A DNA stretch of 30,921 nucleotides. Source: JBDRNE01 sp043812935 (lineage in GTDB: Bacteria; Omnitrophota; Gorgyraeia; Tantalellales; Tantalellaceae). Each line of letters opens with the position of its first letter. Within the stretch, counting starts at the first letter, position 1. Positions 23,821 to 30,921 of this stretch are shown in pieces. Under the pieces are notes generated by a model that ran no database searches, was not told where the DNA came from, and was given only the letters and a program-made list of their open reading frames with translations. The stretch is from the NCBI GenBank assembly GCA_043812935.1, contig JBDRLO010000071.1, positions 1 through 30,921 of the forward strand. Reading direction: 5' to 3'. The translations under genes were made by a program, and so were the position numbers.

Positions 23821-23886
23821 CGTGAAGCGTGGTCCGTGCTGTTGTTCCGTGTAACGTGCAGCGTGCTACGTGAAACGTGTAACGCA
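23821..23886. repeat. ACGTG/GTAACG repeat array before the GT4-GT9 gene
   Basis: This stretch is a chain of degenerate ACGTG units (for example GTGTAACGTGCAGCGTGCTACG) ending GTGAAACGTGTAACGCA. A strong GAGGGAGG ribosome binding site (23809-23816) precedes it and would serve a GTG at 23822 that opens only a ten-codon frame (stop at 23852-23854). The gene that follows starts at 23892 without its own ribosome binding site. The rest of the gap (23753-23808) shows nothing recognisable. Confidence 0.7.
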
Positions 23887-23891
23887 TAATT

Positions 23892-25994
23892 ATGAATATT
23901 TTACAATTGGTTCCAAAATTAAATGTGGGCGGGGTGGAAAAAGGTACTGTTGAAGTTGCGCGGTATTTGGTTCTTAACGGACATAAGGCAGTCGTGGTTT
24001 CCGGCGGCGGCAGTTTTGAAAAAAATCTGGCCGCGATAGGGGCTCGTCATTACATCCTGCCGATAGGGAAAAAGAATCCGTTTATTATGATATACAGCTA
24101 TTTTAAACTGAAACAGATAATCCGCAAAGAAAATATCAATATTGTGCATGCGCGAAGCAGAATACCCGCTCTTATCGGATACTTTGCGGCCAGAAAGACT
24201 GGCCGGATTTTTATAACTACCGCGCATGGACAATACAAAAAACATCTTATAAGCAAGGTAATGGGATGGGGAAAAATTGTTATTGCTGCCAATGAAACAA
24301 TGGCAAGGTATATGAAAGATAATTTTGACGTTCCGCTTCGAAGGATCAGTATTGTGCCCAGAGGCGTAGACCTTGAAAAATTTTCTTTTAAATTGCCTTC
24401 TCAAAAAATAGGGAAAACTTTGCGGATAGGAATGATTTGCCGGTTTACGCCGCTTAAAGGGCATTTGGATTTTTTAAAAGCCGCTTCATATGTTTTAAGA
24501 AAGATTCCTAATCTCGAAGTTGTTATGATGGGGGATAAATCTTCCGCGAAAGAAGAATATATAAAGAAAATAGAGTTGGCAATTAAACGTCTTATGATAG
24601 GAAATGTTGTAAAATTTATAGACAGCAGTCAAAGTGTTTCAGAAGTAATGAAAAGTTTGGATATTCTGGTTTCCGCGAACAGGGAACAGGAAGCTTTCGG
24701 ACGTTCAATTATTGAAGCGCAGGCGTGCGGAGTTCCGGTAGTAGCAACCAAAGTGGGAGGTGTTGTTGAAACCGTATTAAACGGGAAAACGGGTTTATTG
24801 TGTGAAGCCGGAAACCCGTCGGATATGGCTGACAAAATACTTCAGTATGCCGGAGAGTTGGAACTTATGCAAAGAGTTGCCCTCGCTGCGCGGAAATACG
24901 TTGAAGATAATTATTCTTTGAGAAAAGCCATGGAAATGACGATGCAGGTTTATACAAACGTTCTTAATGCCAAAAATATACTTGTTCTTAAAATCAGCGC
25001 GTTGGGAGATGTTATTCTTGCGGTGCCGTCACTACGGGCGATAAGACAGCGCTATCCGGGCGCGTTGATAAAAGTGCTTATTGACGCGCGGTTTCGTGAT
25101 TCTTTAGCCAATTGTCCTTATATAGATGAAGTTATTGCCTGCGATTTTAAAACCCGAGATAAAGGATTTGGATTTTTAAAATTAGCTGCAAAACTTCGTT
25201 CAGAAGATTTTGATATGTCGATTGATCTTCAGAACAGTACGAAGAGTCATGTGTTGTCGTTTTTAGCGGCTATTCCTGAAAGATATGGGTATGATAACCG
25301 GAAAATGAGTTTTTTGATAAACCGGAAAATCAGTTTGCCGAGAAAACCCATGTCTCCGATTGCACATCAGGCATGTGTTTTAGGCCTTATGGGGATTACA
25401 AGGGTAGACCCCTGCCTTAAACTTTGGCCGGGAAAAGAAGATGAACTATGGGCCGAGAAGTTTTTGAAAGATAACTGGCTGAAAGACCGGCAGAAAATTG
25501 TCGGGTTTGCCATATCTGCCAGCAGCAAGTGGAAAACAAAAAATTGGGGTGTTTCGGCAATGGCGGAAGTTGCGGATATGTTGGCAAAGAAGGAAGGCAT
25601 AAGAGTTGTTCTTTTGGGGCAGGATGCGGATAAAGACACAAAAGAACTTTTTTTAAAAAAGACGAAAGCTAAACCAATAGACGCAGTAGGAAAAACCGGG
25701 ATGTTACAGCTTTTCGCGCTTATCGGAAAATGTGATGCGGTGCTTACTGGAGATAGTGCTCCTATGCATATAGCGGCTGCTATGGAAACGCCTTTTACAG
25801 CTGTTTTTGGGCCGACGGATCCTGTCCGCCATGTTGTGCCCGGTGATTCTCATAAAGTTTTATACAAAAAACAGACATGTTCTCCCTGTTACAAAGGTGT
25901 ATGCCAGCGGAATAAAAAATGTATGACAAGTATTAAACCGACGGAAGTTTTTGCCGCGTTAATGGAAAATATGAAAGATGGAAAAGAAGAATAA
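23892..25994 (+). CDS. Fusion of GT4 glycosyltransferase and GT9 heptosyltransferase
   Basis: Residues 1-355 are a GT-B fold family 4 glycosyltransferase: VPKLNVGGVEKGTVEVARYL at the acceptor side, HARSRIPALIGY, TTAHGQYKK, VPRGVDLEKF, then GMICRFTPLKGHLDFL and the nucleotide-sugar E-x7-E region EAFGRSIIEAQACGVPVVAT. Residues 361-700 are a family 9 (ADP-heptose:LPS heptosyltransferase-like) domain that starts afresh at KNILVLKISALGDVILAVPS and has TGDSAPMHIAAAM, VFGPTDPVRH and a C-terminal cysteine cluster CSPCYKGVCQRNKKC. Such a protein could add two successive core sugars. The ATG at 23892 is the only start in frame after an upstream stop. The donor sugars are unknown. Both halves look intact. 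Confidence 0.9.
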   Translation: MNILQLVPKLNVGGVEKGTVEVARYLVLNGHKAVVVSGGGSFEKNLAAIGARHYILPIGKKNPFIMIYSYFKLKQIIRKENINIVHARSRIPALIGYFAARKTGRIFITTAHGQYKKHLISKVMGWGKIVIAANETMARYMKDNFDVPLRRISIVPRGVDLEKFSFKLPSQKIGKTLRIGMICRFTPLKGHLDFLKAASYVLRKIPNLEVVMMGDKSSAKEEYIKKIELAIKRLMIGNVVKFIDSSQSVSEVMKSLDILVSANREQEAFGRSIIEAQACGVPVVATKVGGVVETVLNGKTGLLCEAGNPSDMADKILQYAGELELMQRVALAARKYVEDNYSLRKAMEMTMQVYTNVLNAKNILVLKISALGDVILAVPSLRAIRQRYPGALIKVLIDARFRDSLANCPYIDEVIACDFKTRDKGFGFLKLAAKLRSEDFDMSIDLQNSTKSHVLSFLAAIPERYGYDNRKMSFLINRKISLPRKPMSPIAHQACVLGLMGITRVDPCLKLWPGKEDELWAEKFLKDNWLKDRQKIVGFAISASSKWKTKNWGVSAMAEVADMLAKKEGIRVVLLGQDADKDTKELFLKKTKAKPIDAVGKTGMLQLFALIGKCDAVLTGDSAPMHIAAAMETPFTAVFGPTDPVRHVVPGDSHKVLYKKQTCSPCYKGVCQRNKKCMTSIKPTEVFAALMENMKDGKEE

Positions 25995-26020
25995 ATGATT
26001 GCGGTCGAGATTTTAAAAAT

Positions 26021-27133
26021 ATGAAAATATTACTTTTAACTACACACTTAAATATAGGCGGAATAGGGTTTTATACCGTAAATCTGGCGAAGTATCTCAA
26101 AAGAAGAAATATTGATGTTATTGTTGTTTCTTCAGGCGGGGATTTGAAAGAAATGCTGAACCGGGAACGGATTTTACATATAGAAACCGATATAAGAACA
26201 AAATTTGAATTTAGTTTTAAAATGCTAAAAGCGGTTCCCGTATTGGTTAAACTGATAAGAAAAGAGAAAATAGATATAATACACGCTCAAACAAGAGTAA
26301 CGCAGGTACTGGCATGGATTATATCTAAAATTACACGTGTTATTTTTTTATCAACATGCCATGGTTTTTTTAAATCCCGAAGGTTTTCCCGCAGGATATT
26401 GCCGTGCTGGGGAGACAAAATTATAGCTATAAGCGCCAGTGTGAAAGAACATCTTTCAAAAGATTTTTTAGTTTCAGAAAACCGCATCGAATTAATACGT
26501 AACGGAATTGATGTTAGCCGTTTTGAAAAAATCAATTCTGATAAAAAACATGATTTTATAAGAACCTGCAATTGGCCTGAAAATACGTTAATAATAGGTT
26601 CAGTAGGCAGGCTTTCATCTGTTAAAGGATTTAATTATCTTATTGAAGCCTTTAGAATAGCTAATTTAAAAGATAAGAGGTTAAAATTACTTATTGTTGG
26701 CGAAGGCAGGCAGGAACCTGTTTTGAAAGAGCAGATTAAAGCAGCAGGACTTGCCGGCGAGGCTGTATTTGTTTCGGGACGGGATTCTTTAGATTATTAT
26801 TTATCCGTAATAGATATTTTTTGTTTAATGTCAATAAGTGAGGGCTTGGGATTGTCTCTCATGGAAGCAATGGCAGCCGGCAAATCGTGTATTGCCAGCC
26901 GTGTTGGCGGGTTAGCCGAACTTATTGATGACGGAAAAGACGGCATTTTGGTCGAATCGAAAAATGCGGAACAATTGAGTGCTGCAATAAGCTGTCTGGC
27001 AAATGATAATGATTTAAGAGAATTGTTATCAAAAAACGCGAGACAAAAAGCTGCCGAAAATTTTTCTATTGAGGATAATGTTAGCCGGACAATAGAAGTA
27101 TATGAAAAAATGACAAATGACAAATGTATATAG
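26021..27133 (+). CDS. Glycosyltransferase family 4
   Basis: This is a 370-residue GT-B enzyme of family GT4 likely to act in LPS core or surface polysaccharide assembly. The N-terminal half begins with LLTTHLNIGGIGFYTVNLA and includes IIHAQTRVTQVLAW, STCHGFFKS and LIRNGIDVSRF. The C-terminal half has GSVGRLSSVKGFNYLIEAF, LIVGEGRQEPVLKE, and the E-x7-E region SEGLGLSLMEAMAAGKSCIA followed by GGLAELIDDG. It resembles the GT4 half of the preceding gene in layout, so the two may derive from a duplication. The ATG lies 26 bases after the fusion gene, with no clear ribosome binding site. The donor and acceptor are not predictable. Its stop TAG is the first triplet of a TAGGG repeat. Confidence 0.92.
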   Translation: MKILLLTTHLNIGGIGFYTVNLAKYLKRRNIDVIVVSSGGDLKEMLNRERILHIETDIRTKFEFSFKMLKAVPVLVKLIRKEKIDIIHAQTRVTQVLAWIISKITRVIFLSTCHGFFKSRRFSRRILPCWGDKIIAISASVKEHLSKDFLVSENRIELIRNGIDVSRFEKINSDKKHDFIRTCNWPENTLIIGSVGRLSSVKGFNYLIEAFRIANLKDKRLKLLIVGEGRQEPVLKEQIKAAGLAGEAVFVSGRDSLDYYLSVIDIFCLMSISEGLGLSLMEAMAAGKSCIASRVGGLAELIDDGKDGILVESKNAEQLSAAISCLANDNDLRELLSKNARQKAAENFSIEDNVSRTIEVYEKMTNDKCI

Positions 27134-27157
27134 GGACAGGCTCCGGTGCCTGTCCGG
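27131..27157. repeat. TAGGG-type palindromic repeat, copy 4
   Basis: TAGGGACAGGC leads into the hairpin GGACAGGC (27134-27141) / GCCTGTCC (27148-27155) with loop TCCGGT. The TAG (27131-27133) is the stop codon of the GT4 gene. The left edge is identical to copy 5 at 29844. Confidence 0.75.
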
Positions 27158-27178
27158 AATCAAACAAATAACAAAATA

Positions 27179-28210
27179 ATGGAAACACCTGAAAGAATAC
27201 TTATTTTTGAATTAAATTGGCTGGGGGACATACTGTTTTCATTTCCTTTTATAAAGGCTGTTAGAGAAGCTTTTCCGAATGCTTATATAGCTTGTGCGGT
27301 AGTGCCCCGGTACGCGGAACTTTTAAAAAATAATACTTGTGTGGATGAAATATACGAACTGTCGGATGATAATGGAGTGTTATCTTTTTGGGAAAAATTA
27401 AAATTTATTTTCCTTCTGCGTAAAGAAAAATTCGATACTTGTTTTTTAATGAAACCTTCGAAAAATAAAACATTAATCGCGGCATGCGCCGGGATTAAAC
27501 GCAGAATAGGGTTTAAAGGCAAAAAATCTTTTCTGACGGAAGAAGTTAACCTTCCGGAAAAAGAAATGCATAAAACGGCCCAGATTTTATTTCTGGCAAA
27601 AACTATTGGCATAGAATCCGCGGATGAAAAATATGAGTATTGTGTAAACGCGGAAGATTTAAAACGTGTCAATAAACTGATAAACGTGAACGCGGAAGAT
27701 AAACATGTTTTAATTGCTATTAACCCCGGAGGGAACTGGAACGCTAAAAGATGGCCTGCGGAGAATTTTGTATTACTTGCTAAAAAGATTTTGAGTCAGT
27801 TTAATAATATAGGAATTGTTATAACAGGCGCGAAAAAAGACAGAATGTTTACTGAAAAAATGACGGATGAAATAGGAGATAAAAGGTGTTTTAACCTGGC
27901 CGGGCTTACAAACTTGAGTGAGCTGGCAGCGTTGTTCAGTAAATGTGATCTTGTGGTAAGTTCTGATTCCGGGCCTTTACATTTAGCTTCCGCGGTCGGA
28001 ACTGTTACAATCGGTATTTTCGGTCCGACATCACATGAAATTACAGGGCCTATGGGAATTGGAAAAAGTATTATAATCAGAGAAGATATTAATTGCAAAA
28101 TTCCATGTTACGAAGAGCAGTGTACTAAAGATTATATTTGTATGAAAAAAGTAACCGTGGATAAGGTTTTTGACACGGTTTGTGATTTGGTTAGCCGGTT
28201 TGTCAGTTAG
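27179..28210 (+). CDS. Heptosyltransferase-like GT9 glycosyltransferase (first of three)
   Basis: This family 9 glycosyltransferase (WaaF/WaaC/RfaF-like) is expected to transfer a heptose from an ADP-heptose donor onto the inner core. The N-terminus RILIFELNWLGDILFSFPF is the GT9 acceptor-side signature; NPGGNWNAKRWPAENF, ITGAKKDR, LAGLTNLSELAALFSKCD, SSDSGPLHLASAVG and IFGPTSHEITGP are the donor-side blocks. A cysteine cluster (CKIPCYEEQC, then C-M-K-K) is near the C-terminus. The frame is open to 27146 within the upstream repeat, but ATG 27179 gives the family N-terminus; it lacks a good ribosome binding site. The last codons run into an octanucleotide tandem repeat that supplies the final residues and the stop. 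It is 343 residues, normal in length. Confidence 0.91.
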   Translation: METPERILIFELNWLGDILFSFPFIKAVREAFPNAYIACAVVPRYAELLKNNTCVDEIYELSDDNGVLSFWEKLKFIFLLRKEKFDTCFLMKPSKNKTLIAACAGIKRRIGFKGKKSFLTEEVNLPEKEMHKTAQILFLAKTIGIESADEKYEYCVNAEDLKRVNKLINVNAEDKHVLIAINPGGNWNAKRWPAENFVLLAKKILSQFNNIGIVITGAKKDRMFTEKMTDEIGDKRCFNLAGLTNLSELAALFSKCDLVVSSDSGPLHLASAVGTVTIGIFGPTSHEITGPMGIGKSIIIREDINCKIPCYEEQCTKDYICMKKVTVDKVFDTVCDLVSRFVS

Positions 28211-28245
28211 CCAGTTAGCCGGTTAGCCGGTTGGTCAGTTAGTCG
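28190..28245. repeat. Octanucleotide tandem array, seven units of GTTAGCCG
   Basis: Seven consecutive 8-base units read GTTAGCCG, GTTTGTCA, GTTAGCCA, GTTAGCCG, GTTAGCCG, GTTGGTCA, GTTAGTCG. The array starts in the last codons of the preceding GT9 gene, and its third unit holds the stop codon (28208-28210). Since 8 is not a multiple of 3, unit number affects the C-terminal reading frame. Confidence 0.88.
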
Positions 28246-28270
28246 GGGGAACCAACGGGGTTTTCCCGAC
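28242..28270. other. Stem-loop between the first and second GT9 genes
   Basis: GTCGGGGGAACC (28242-28253) pairs with GGTTTTCCCGAC (28259-28270) as twelve pairs with two G-T wobbles and a five-base loop. No T-run follows (TTAATAATCG), so it is only a weak candidate for a terminator. It overlaps the last unit of the tandem array. The remaining spacer to 28323 shows nothing else. Confidence 0.5.
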
Positions 28271-28323
28271 TTAATAATCGTGGGTTGTTCCGGGGGGTAA
28301 GGTGGAACGTGTTATGCTAAATC

Positions 28324-29325
28324 ATGAAGATAGATAAAAAAAAAGTAAAATCAATCTTATTTATAACGCTGAATAATTTAGGCGATATTGTGTTAACTAC
28401 GCCTGTTTTTATGGAACTTTGCCGTGAGTTTCCTGAAGCTGTTATAGATGTTGTAACCGGCGTTTCCGGTAAAGAAATTTTTGTTTCTCATCCTGCTGTG
28501 CGGAATGTAGCGGTTCATAAAAAGAGGAAGTCTTTATCCGCAAGAATTTCTCAGATTTTTGAATTCCGGCGGAAAAAATATGATTTAATAATAGACTTAA
28601 AGAATTCACTTGTGCCGTATCTTATAGGAGCAAAATATCATACAACTCTATACGCGCTTATAATGGAATTCACCCGGAGGAAAGGGGCTTTTCATAAAAA
28701 AGATCAGCATTTAATGAAACTTAAGGATTTAGGCATAAAACTGTCTGAGTCACCGGATTTTTTTATTCCGGTCAAAGCTGAAGATGTGAAACATGTAGAT
28801 GATTTATTCAAGGATACGGAAGATTCTAAAAAAGTTATTGTTAGCCCTGGTTCAAAAAGTCATATTAAGAGATGGCCTACAGTGAGATATGCGGAATTAA
28901 GTGATAAGTTAGTTGCTGAACTGGGATGTAAAATTTTTTTTATTGGAAATAAAGAAGACGACGAAGTTATAAATAATGTCACAAGGGTTATGAAACAAAA
29001 TTATGTAAACTTATGCGGACGAACATCTGTGCCTGTTCTTTTTGAACTTATGCGGCATAGCGATATCGTTATAACGGGTGATAGCGCGCCTTTGCATATA
29101 GCAAGCGCGGTAAAAGTGCCGATTGTGGCAATTTTTGGCCCTACGGATGATAATCAATACGGCCCTTTGTCTGGGAAAAGTGAAACAGTAAAGCCTAATG
29201 TCCGCTGCCGGCCGTGTAATCTGGCAAATTGCAGTTTAGGATATGACAAAGGATGTATCGAACAGATTAGAACTTCAGAAGTTTTTCATAAAGTAAAACG
29301 ACTTTTGAATAAAAACTTTCAATAA
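28324..29325 (+). CDS. Heptosyltransferase-like GT9 glycosyltransferase (second of three)
   Basis: A 333-residue family 9 enzyme with the N-terminal signature ILFITLNNLGDIVLTTPVF, LIIDLKNSLVPYLIG, SPGSKSHIKRWPTVRYAEL in the middle, FFIGNKEDDEV, LCGRTSVPVLFELMRHSD and the donor-site TGDSAPLHIASAVKVP and IFGPTDDNQYGP. The C-terminal cysteine cluster is CRPCNLANCSLGYDKGC. It probably transfers a heptose or another ADP- or nucleotide-sugar in LPS core synthesis. The ATG follows a 113-base spacer with no clear ribosome binding site. Its stop overlaps by one base the first ATG of the macro-domain frame. The exact step cannot be told. Confidence 0.92.
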   Translation: MKIDKKKVKSILFITLNNLGDIVLTTPVFMELCREFPEAVIDVVTGVSGKEIFVSHPAVRNVAVHKKRKSLSARISQIFEFRRKKYDLIIDLKNSLVPYLIGAKYHTTLYALIMEFTRRKGAFHKKDQHLMKLKDLGIKLSESPDFFIPVKAEDVKHVDDLFKDTEDSKKVIVSPGSKSHIKRWPTVRYAELSDKLVAELGCKIFFIGNKEDDEVINNVTRVMKQNYVNLCGRTSVPVLFELMRHSDIVITGDSAPLHIASAVKVPIVAIFGPTDDNQYGPLSGKSETVKPNVRCRPCNLANCSLGYDKGCIEQIRTSEVFHKVKRLLNKNFQ

Positions 29326-29339
29326 TGTTGAGGCGGGAA

Positions 29340-29846
29340 ATGGGTAAAATTACAATCAAAAGGGCAGATATTACAAAAGAAAATGTCGATGTGATTGTGA
29401 ATGCCGCTAATACCGGGTTAAAGGGTGGCGGTGGTGTTGACGGCGCTATCCACAGGGCAGCTGGCTCTTCGGTCATGGAAGAGTGTCGCGTGATAGGTGG
29501 TTGTAAAACCGGTTTTGCCGTTATAACAAACGCGGGCAAACTCCTGGCAAAAAAAATTATTCATACGCCAGGTCCCGTGTGGCGCGGCGGCACACACGAA
29601 GAGCCGGAACTTTTAAGGAATTGTTATGTAAATAGTTTTAATCTGGCAAAAAAACATAAATTAAAAACAATTGCTTTTCCGGCGATAAGCGCGGGAATAT
29701 ACGCTTACCCCATTGAACAGGCGGCGACTATTGCGTTGGAAGAGGGTTTTAAAAATATTAAAGATTTTGATGAAATAAGGTACATATGTTTTTCCGAAAA
29801 TGATTATAAGGTATATCTCGAAATATATAAAAAAATGTGTATGTAG
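29340..29846 (+). CDS. Macro domain protein, O-acetyl-ADP-ribose deacetylase-like
   Basis: Macro domains bind ADP-ribose; this MacroD/YmdB type hydrolyses O-acetyl-ADP-ribose or removes ADP-ribose from acidic residues. The protein is essentially a single domain: ITIKRADITKENVDVIVNAA, then NTGLKGGGGVDGAIHRAAG with the glycine-rich loop and catalytic-type residues, HTPGPVWRGG, and the phosphate loop AFPAISAGIYAYP. The 168-residue length is normal. ATG 29325 overlaps the preceding stop and adds five residues; ATG 29340 follows GAGGCGGGAA and is preferred. It sits between two ADP-heptose-type transferase genes, an unusual location that might mean a role on ADP-sugars, but this is speculation. Its stop TAG belongs to a TAGGG repeat. 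Confidence 0.93.
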   Translation: MGKITIKRADITKENVDVIVNAANTGLKGGGGVDGAIHRAAGSSVMEECRVIGGCKTGFAVITNAGKLLAKKIIHTPGPVWRGGTHEEPELLRNCYVNSFNLAKKHKLKTIAFPAISAGIYAYPIEQAATIALEEGFKNIKDFDEIRYICFSENDYKVYLEIYKKMCM

Positions 29847-29870
29847 GGACAGGCCCCCCGTACCCATCCG
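29843..29870. repeat. TAGGG-type repeat, copy 5 (degenerate)
   Basis: GTAGGGACAGGC matches copy 4, but the right arm (ACCCATCCGG) pairs only partly. The TAG (29844-29846) is the stop codon of the macro-domain gene. Confidence 0.55.
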
Positions 29871-29908
29871 GTATCGAAAAGAATGACAAAGGAAAAATAA
29901 CAAGAGAA

Positions 29909-30921
29909 ATGCAAACTAAACGAATATTAATAACCCGTACAGACAGGCTTGGCGATGTGGTTCTTTCTACGCCGGTGATAAGGGTTTTGCGTAAAAAATA
30001 TCCGTCGGCTTACATTGCTTTTATGGTGAGGCCTGAAAACAGAGATGTTGTAGCCGCGAATCCGGATCTTAATGAAGTAATAGTTTATGATAAATATGGA
30101 AAACAAAAAAGTTTTTGGAATACTTTTAAATTCGCATTAAAACTTAGAAACAAAAAATTTGATACGGCTATAGCGCTGCATCCGACAACTAGAGTTCATG
30201 TTGTGTTTTTTTTAGCGGGTATCCCTGAAAGGATAGGTTATGACCGGAAAATGGATTGCCTTCTTACCGTAAAAATCCAGCACAACAAGCAAAAAGGCGA
30301 AAAACATGAGATTGATTATAATTTCGATGTTTTAGAAAGTATCGGGCTTGATACTGCCGGTGCCGATAAAATCCCGTATATTGTGACAACAGAAAAACAT
30401 AAAACAGCGGTTTCTTTATTGCAAAAAAAATACAATATAACTGAAAATATAGCCGCGTTTCATCCTGGCGCAAGTTGTCCTTCAAAAAGGTGGGCCGCGG
30501 AAAATTTTGGATATCTTGCGGATAAGATTGTTGATAAATACGGGATAAAGCCCGTGTTTGTGGGCGGAATCGAAACTGAAAAATTTGTTAAACGCGCTGT
30601 TGCCGTGATGAAACATAAAGCTGTAAATCTAGCCGGCAAGCTGAATGTAGGGGAACTTGCGGAATTTCTTTCAAGGTGCAGGGTCTTTGTTTCGAATGAT
30701 TCAGGTCCGGTACATGTCGCGGTTGCGGTTAATGCGCCGACTGTTGCAATTTTTGGCAGGAATGATCCCGGGCTTTCTCCCAAAAGATGGGCTCCTGTCG
30801 GCAGAAACGATCAAATTGTGCACCATCCCCGTGAATGTGTTGAATGTCTGGCGCATAATTGCCGTAAAAATTTTATTTGTTTAAAAAAAATCAGCTCCGA
30901 AGAAGTTATAAAAGCCGTGGA
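29909..30921 (+). CDS. Heptosyltransferase-like GT9 glycosyltransferase (third), 3'-truncated by window end
   Basis: From ATG 29909 the frame stays open to the last base, giving 337 residues without a stop, so the gene continues past the window by probably only a few codons. The N-terminus RILITRTDRLGDVVLSTPVI is the GT9 signature; IALHPTTRVHVVFFLAGIP, HPGASCPSKRWAAENFGYL, FVGGIETEKF, LAGKLNVGELAEFLSRC, SNDSGPVHVAVAVN and IFGRNDPGLSPKRW follow. The C-terminal cysteine cluster is CVECLAHNCRKNFIC. Like its neighbours it probably adds a heptose or related sugar to LPS core. CAAGAGAA upstream is a weak ribosome binding site. It lies 62 bases after the macro-domain gene. Confidence 0.92.
   Translation, partial: MQTKRILITRTDRLGDVVLSTPVIRVLRKKYPSAYIAFMVRPENRDVVAANPDLNEVIVYDKYGKQKSFWNTFKFALKLRNKKFDTAIALHPTTRVHVVFFLAGIPERIGYDRKMDCLLTVKIQHNKQKGEKHEIDYNFDVLESIGLDTAGADKIPYIVTTEKHKTAVSLLQKKYNITENIAAFHPGASCPSKRWAAENFGYLADKIVDKYGIKPVFVGGIETEKFVKRAVAVMKHKAVNLAGKLNVGELAEFLSRCRVFVSNDSGPVHVAVAVNAPTVAIFGRNDPGLSPKRWAPVGRNDQIVHHPRECVECLAHNCRKNFICLKKISSEEVIKAV

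Noticed and set aside
28190..28245. CRISPR array
   Set aside because: Units are 8 bp with no spacers; it is a simple tandem repeat.
30264..30884. Open frames on both strands within the terminal region
   Set aside because: They are out-of-frame shadows of the GT9 gene that runs from 29909 through the window end without a stop.
1..30921. Antisense reading frames across the window
   Set aside because: All lie opposite better-supported + strand genes with family motifs; none shows a recognisable domain.

Overview
The window is a gene-dense stretch of a diderm (LPS-making) bacterial chromosome with AT-rich codon use. Every gene I can support lies on the + strand. Gene content (a Kdo transferase, LpxK, an LpxL-like acyltransferase joined to an ELM1 domain, serial GT9 heptosyltransferases, a prepilin peptidase inside an aro cluster) and the abundant short intergenic repeats resemble candidate phylum Omnitrophota (OP3) metagenome genomes. 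That assignment is an inference from recollection of gene content, not a phylogenetic result.

Layout. (1) 1-5656: the C-terminal part of a CPBP membrane protease, mtnA, thiL, tsaE, tsaB (tRNA t6A synthesis) and alr (D-alanine for peptidoglycan). (2) 5741-10735: a near-consensus promoter followed by ilvB-ilvN-ilvC-leuA, the first steps of branched-chain amino acid synthesis. (3) 10779-14330: aroE, a prepilin peptidase, aroC and aroK, the shikimate pathway with a type IV pilus/type II secretion maturation enzyme embedded. (4) 14366-19480: a PAS/HD-GYP protein, dprA, topA and a Xer recombinase, tightly packed with several overlaps. (5) 19505-30921: an LPS assembly block with kdtA, lpxK, an acyltransferase-ELM1 fusion, a GT4-GT9 fusion, a GT4, three further GT9 heptosyltransferases (the last cut by the window end) and a macro-domain protein between two of them.

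Spacing is short throughout, and only one convincing promoter is visible (5741-5768), so much of the window may be cotranscribed from a few promoters. Non-ATG starts (TTG, GTG) with good ribosome binding sites are frequent from dprA onward.

The most unusual layer is the set of short repeats in the gaps: palindromes starting TAGGG whose TAG is the stop codon of the upstream gene in three cases; ACGTG/GTAACG arrays lying between a Shine-Dalgarno sequence and the gene start; a 52-bp GGGGTCAGACTT inverted repeat between ilvC and leuA; and a 7 x 8-bp tandem array that crosses the stop codon of a heptosyltransferase gene. No rRNA, tRNA, CRISPR array, transposase or prophage gene was seen, and no gap exceeds 300 bases.
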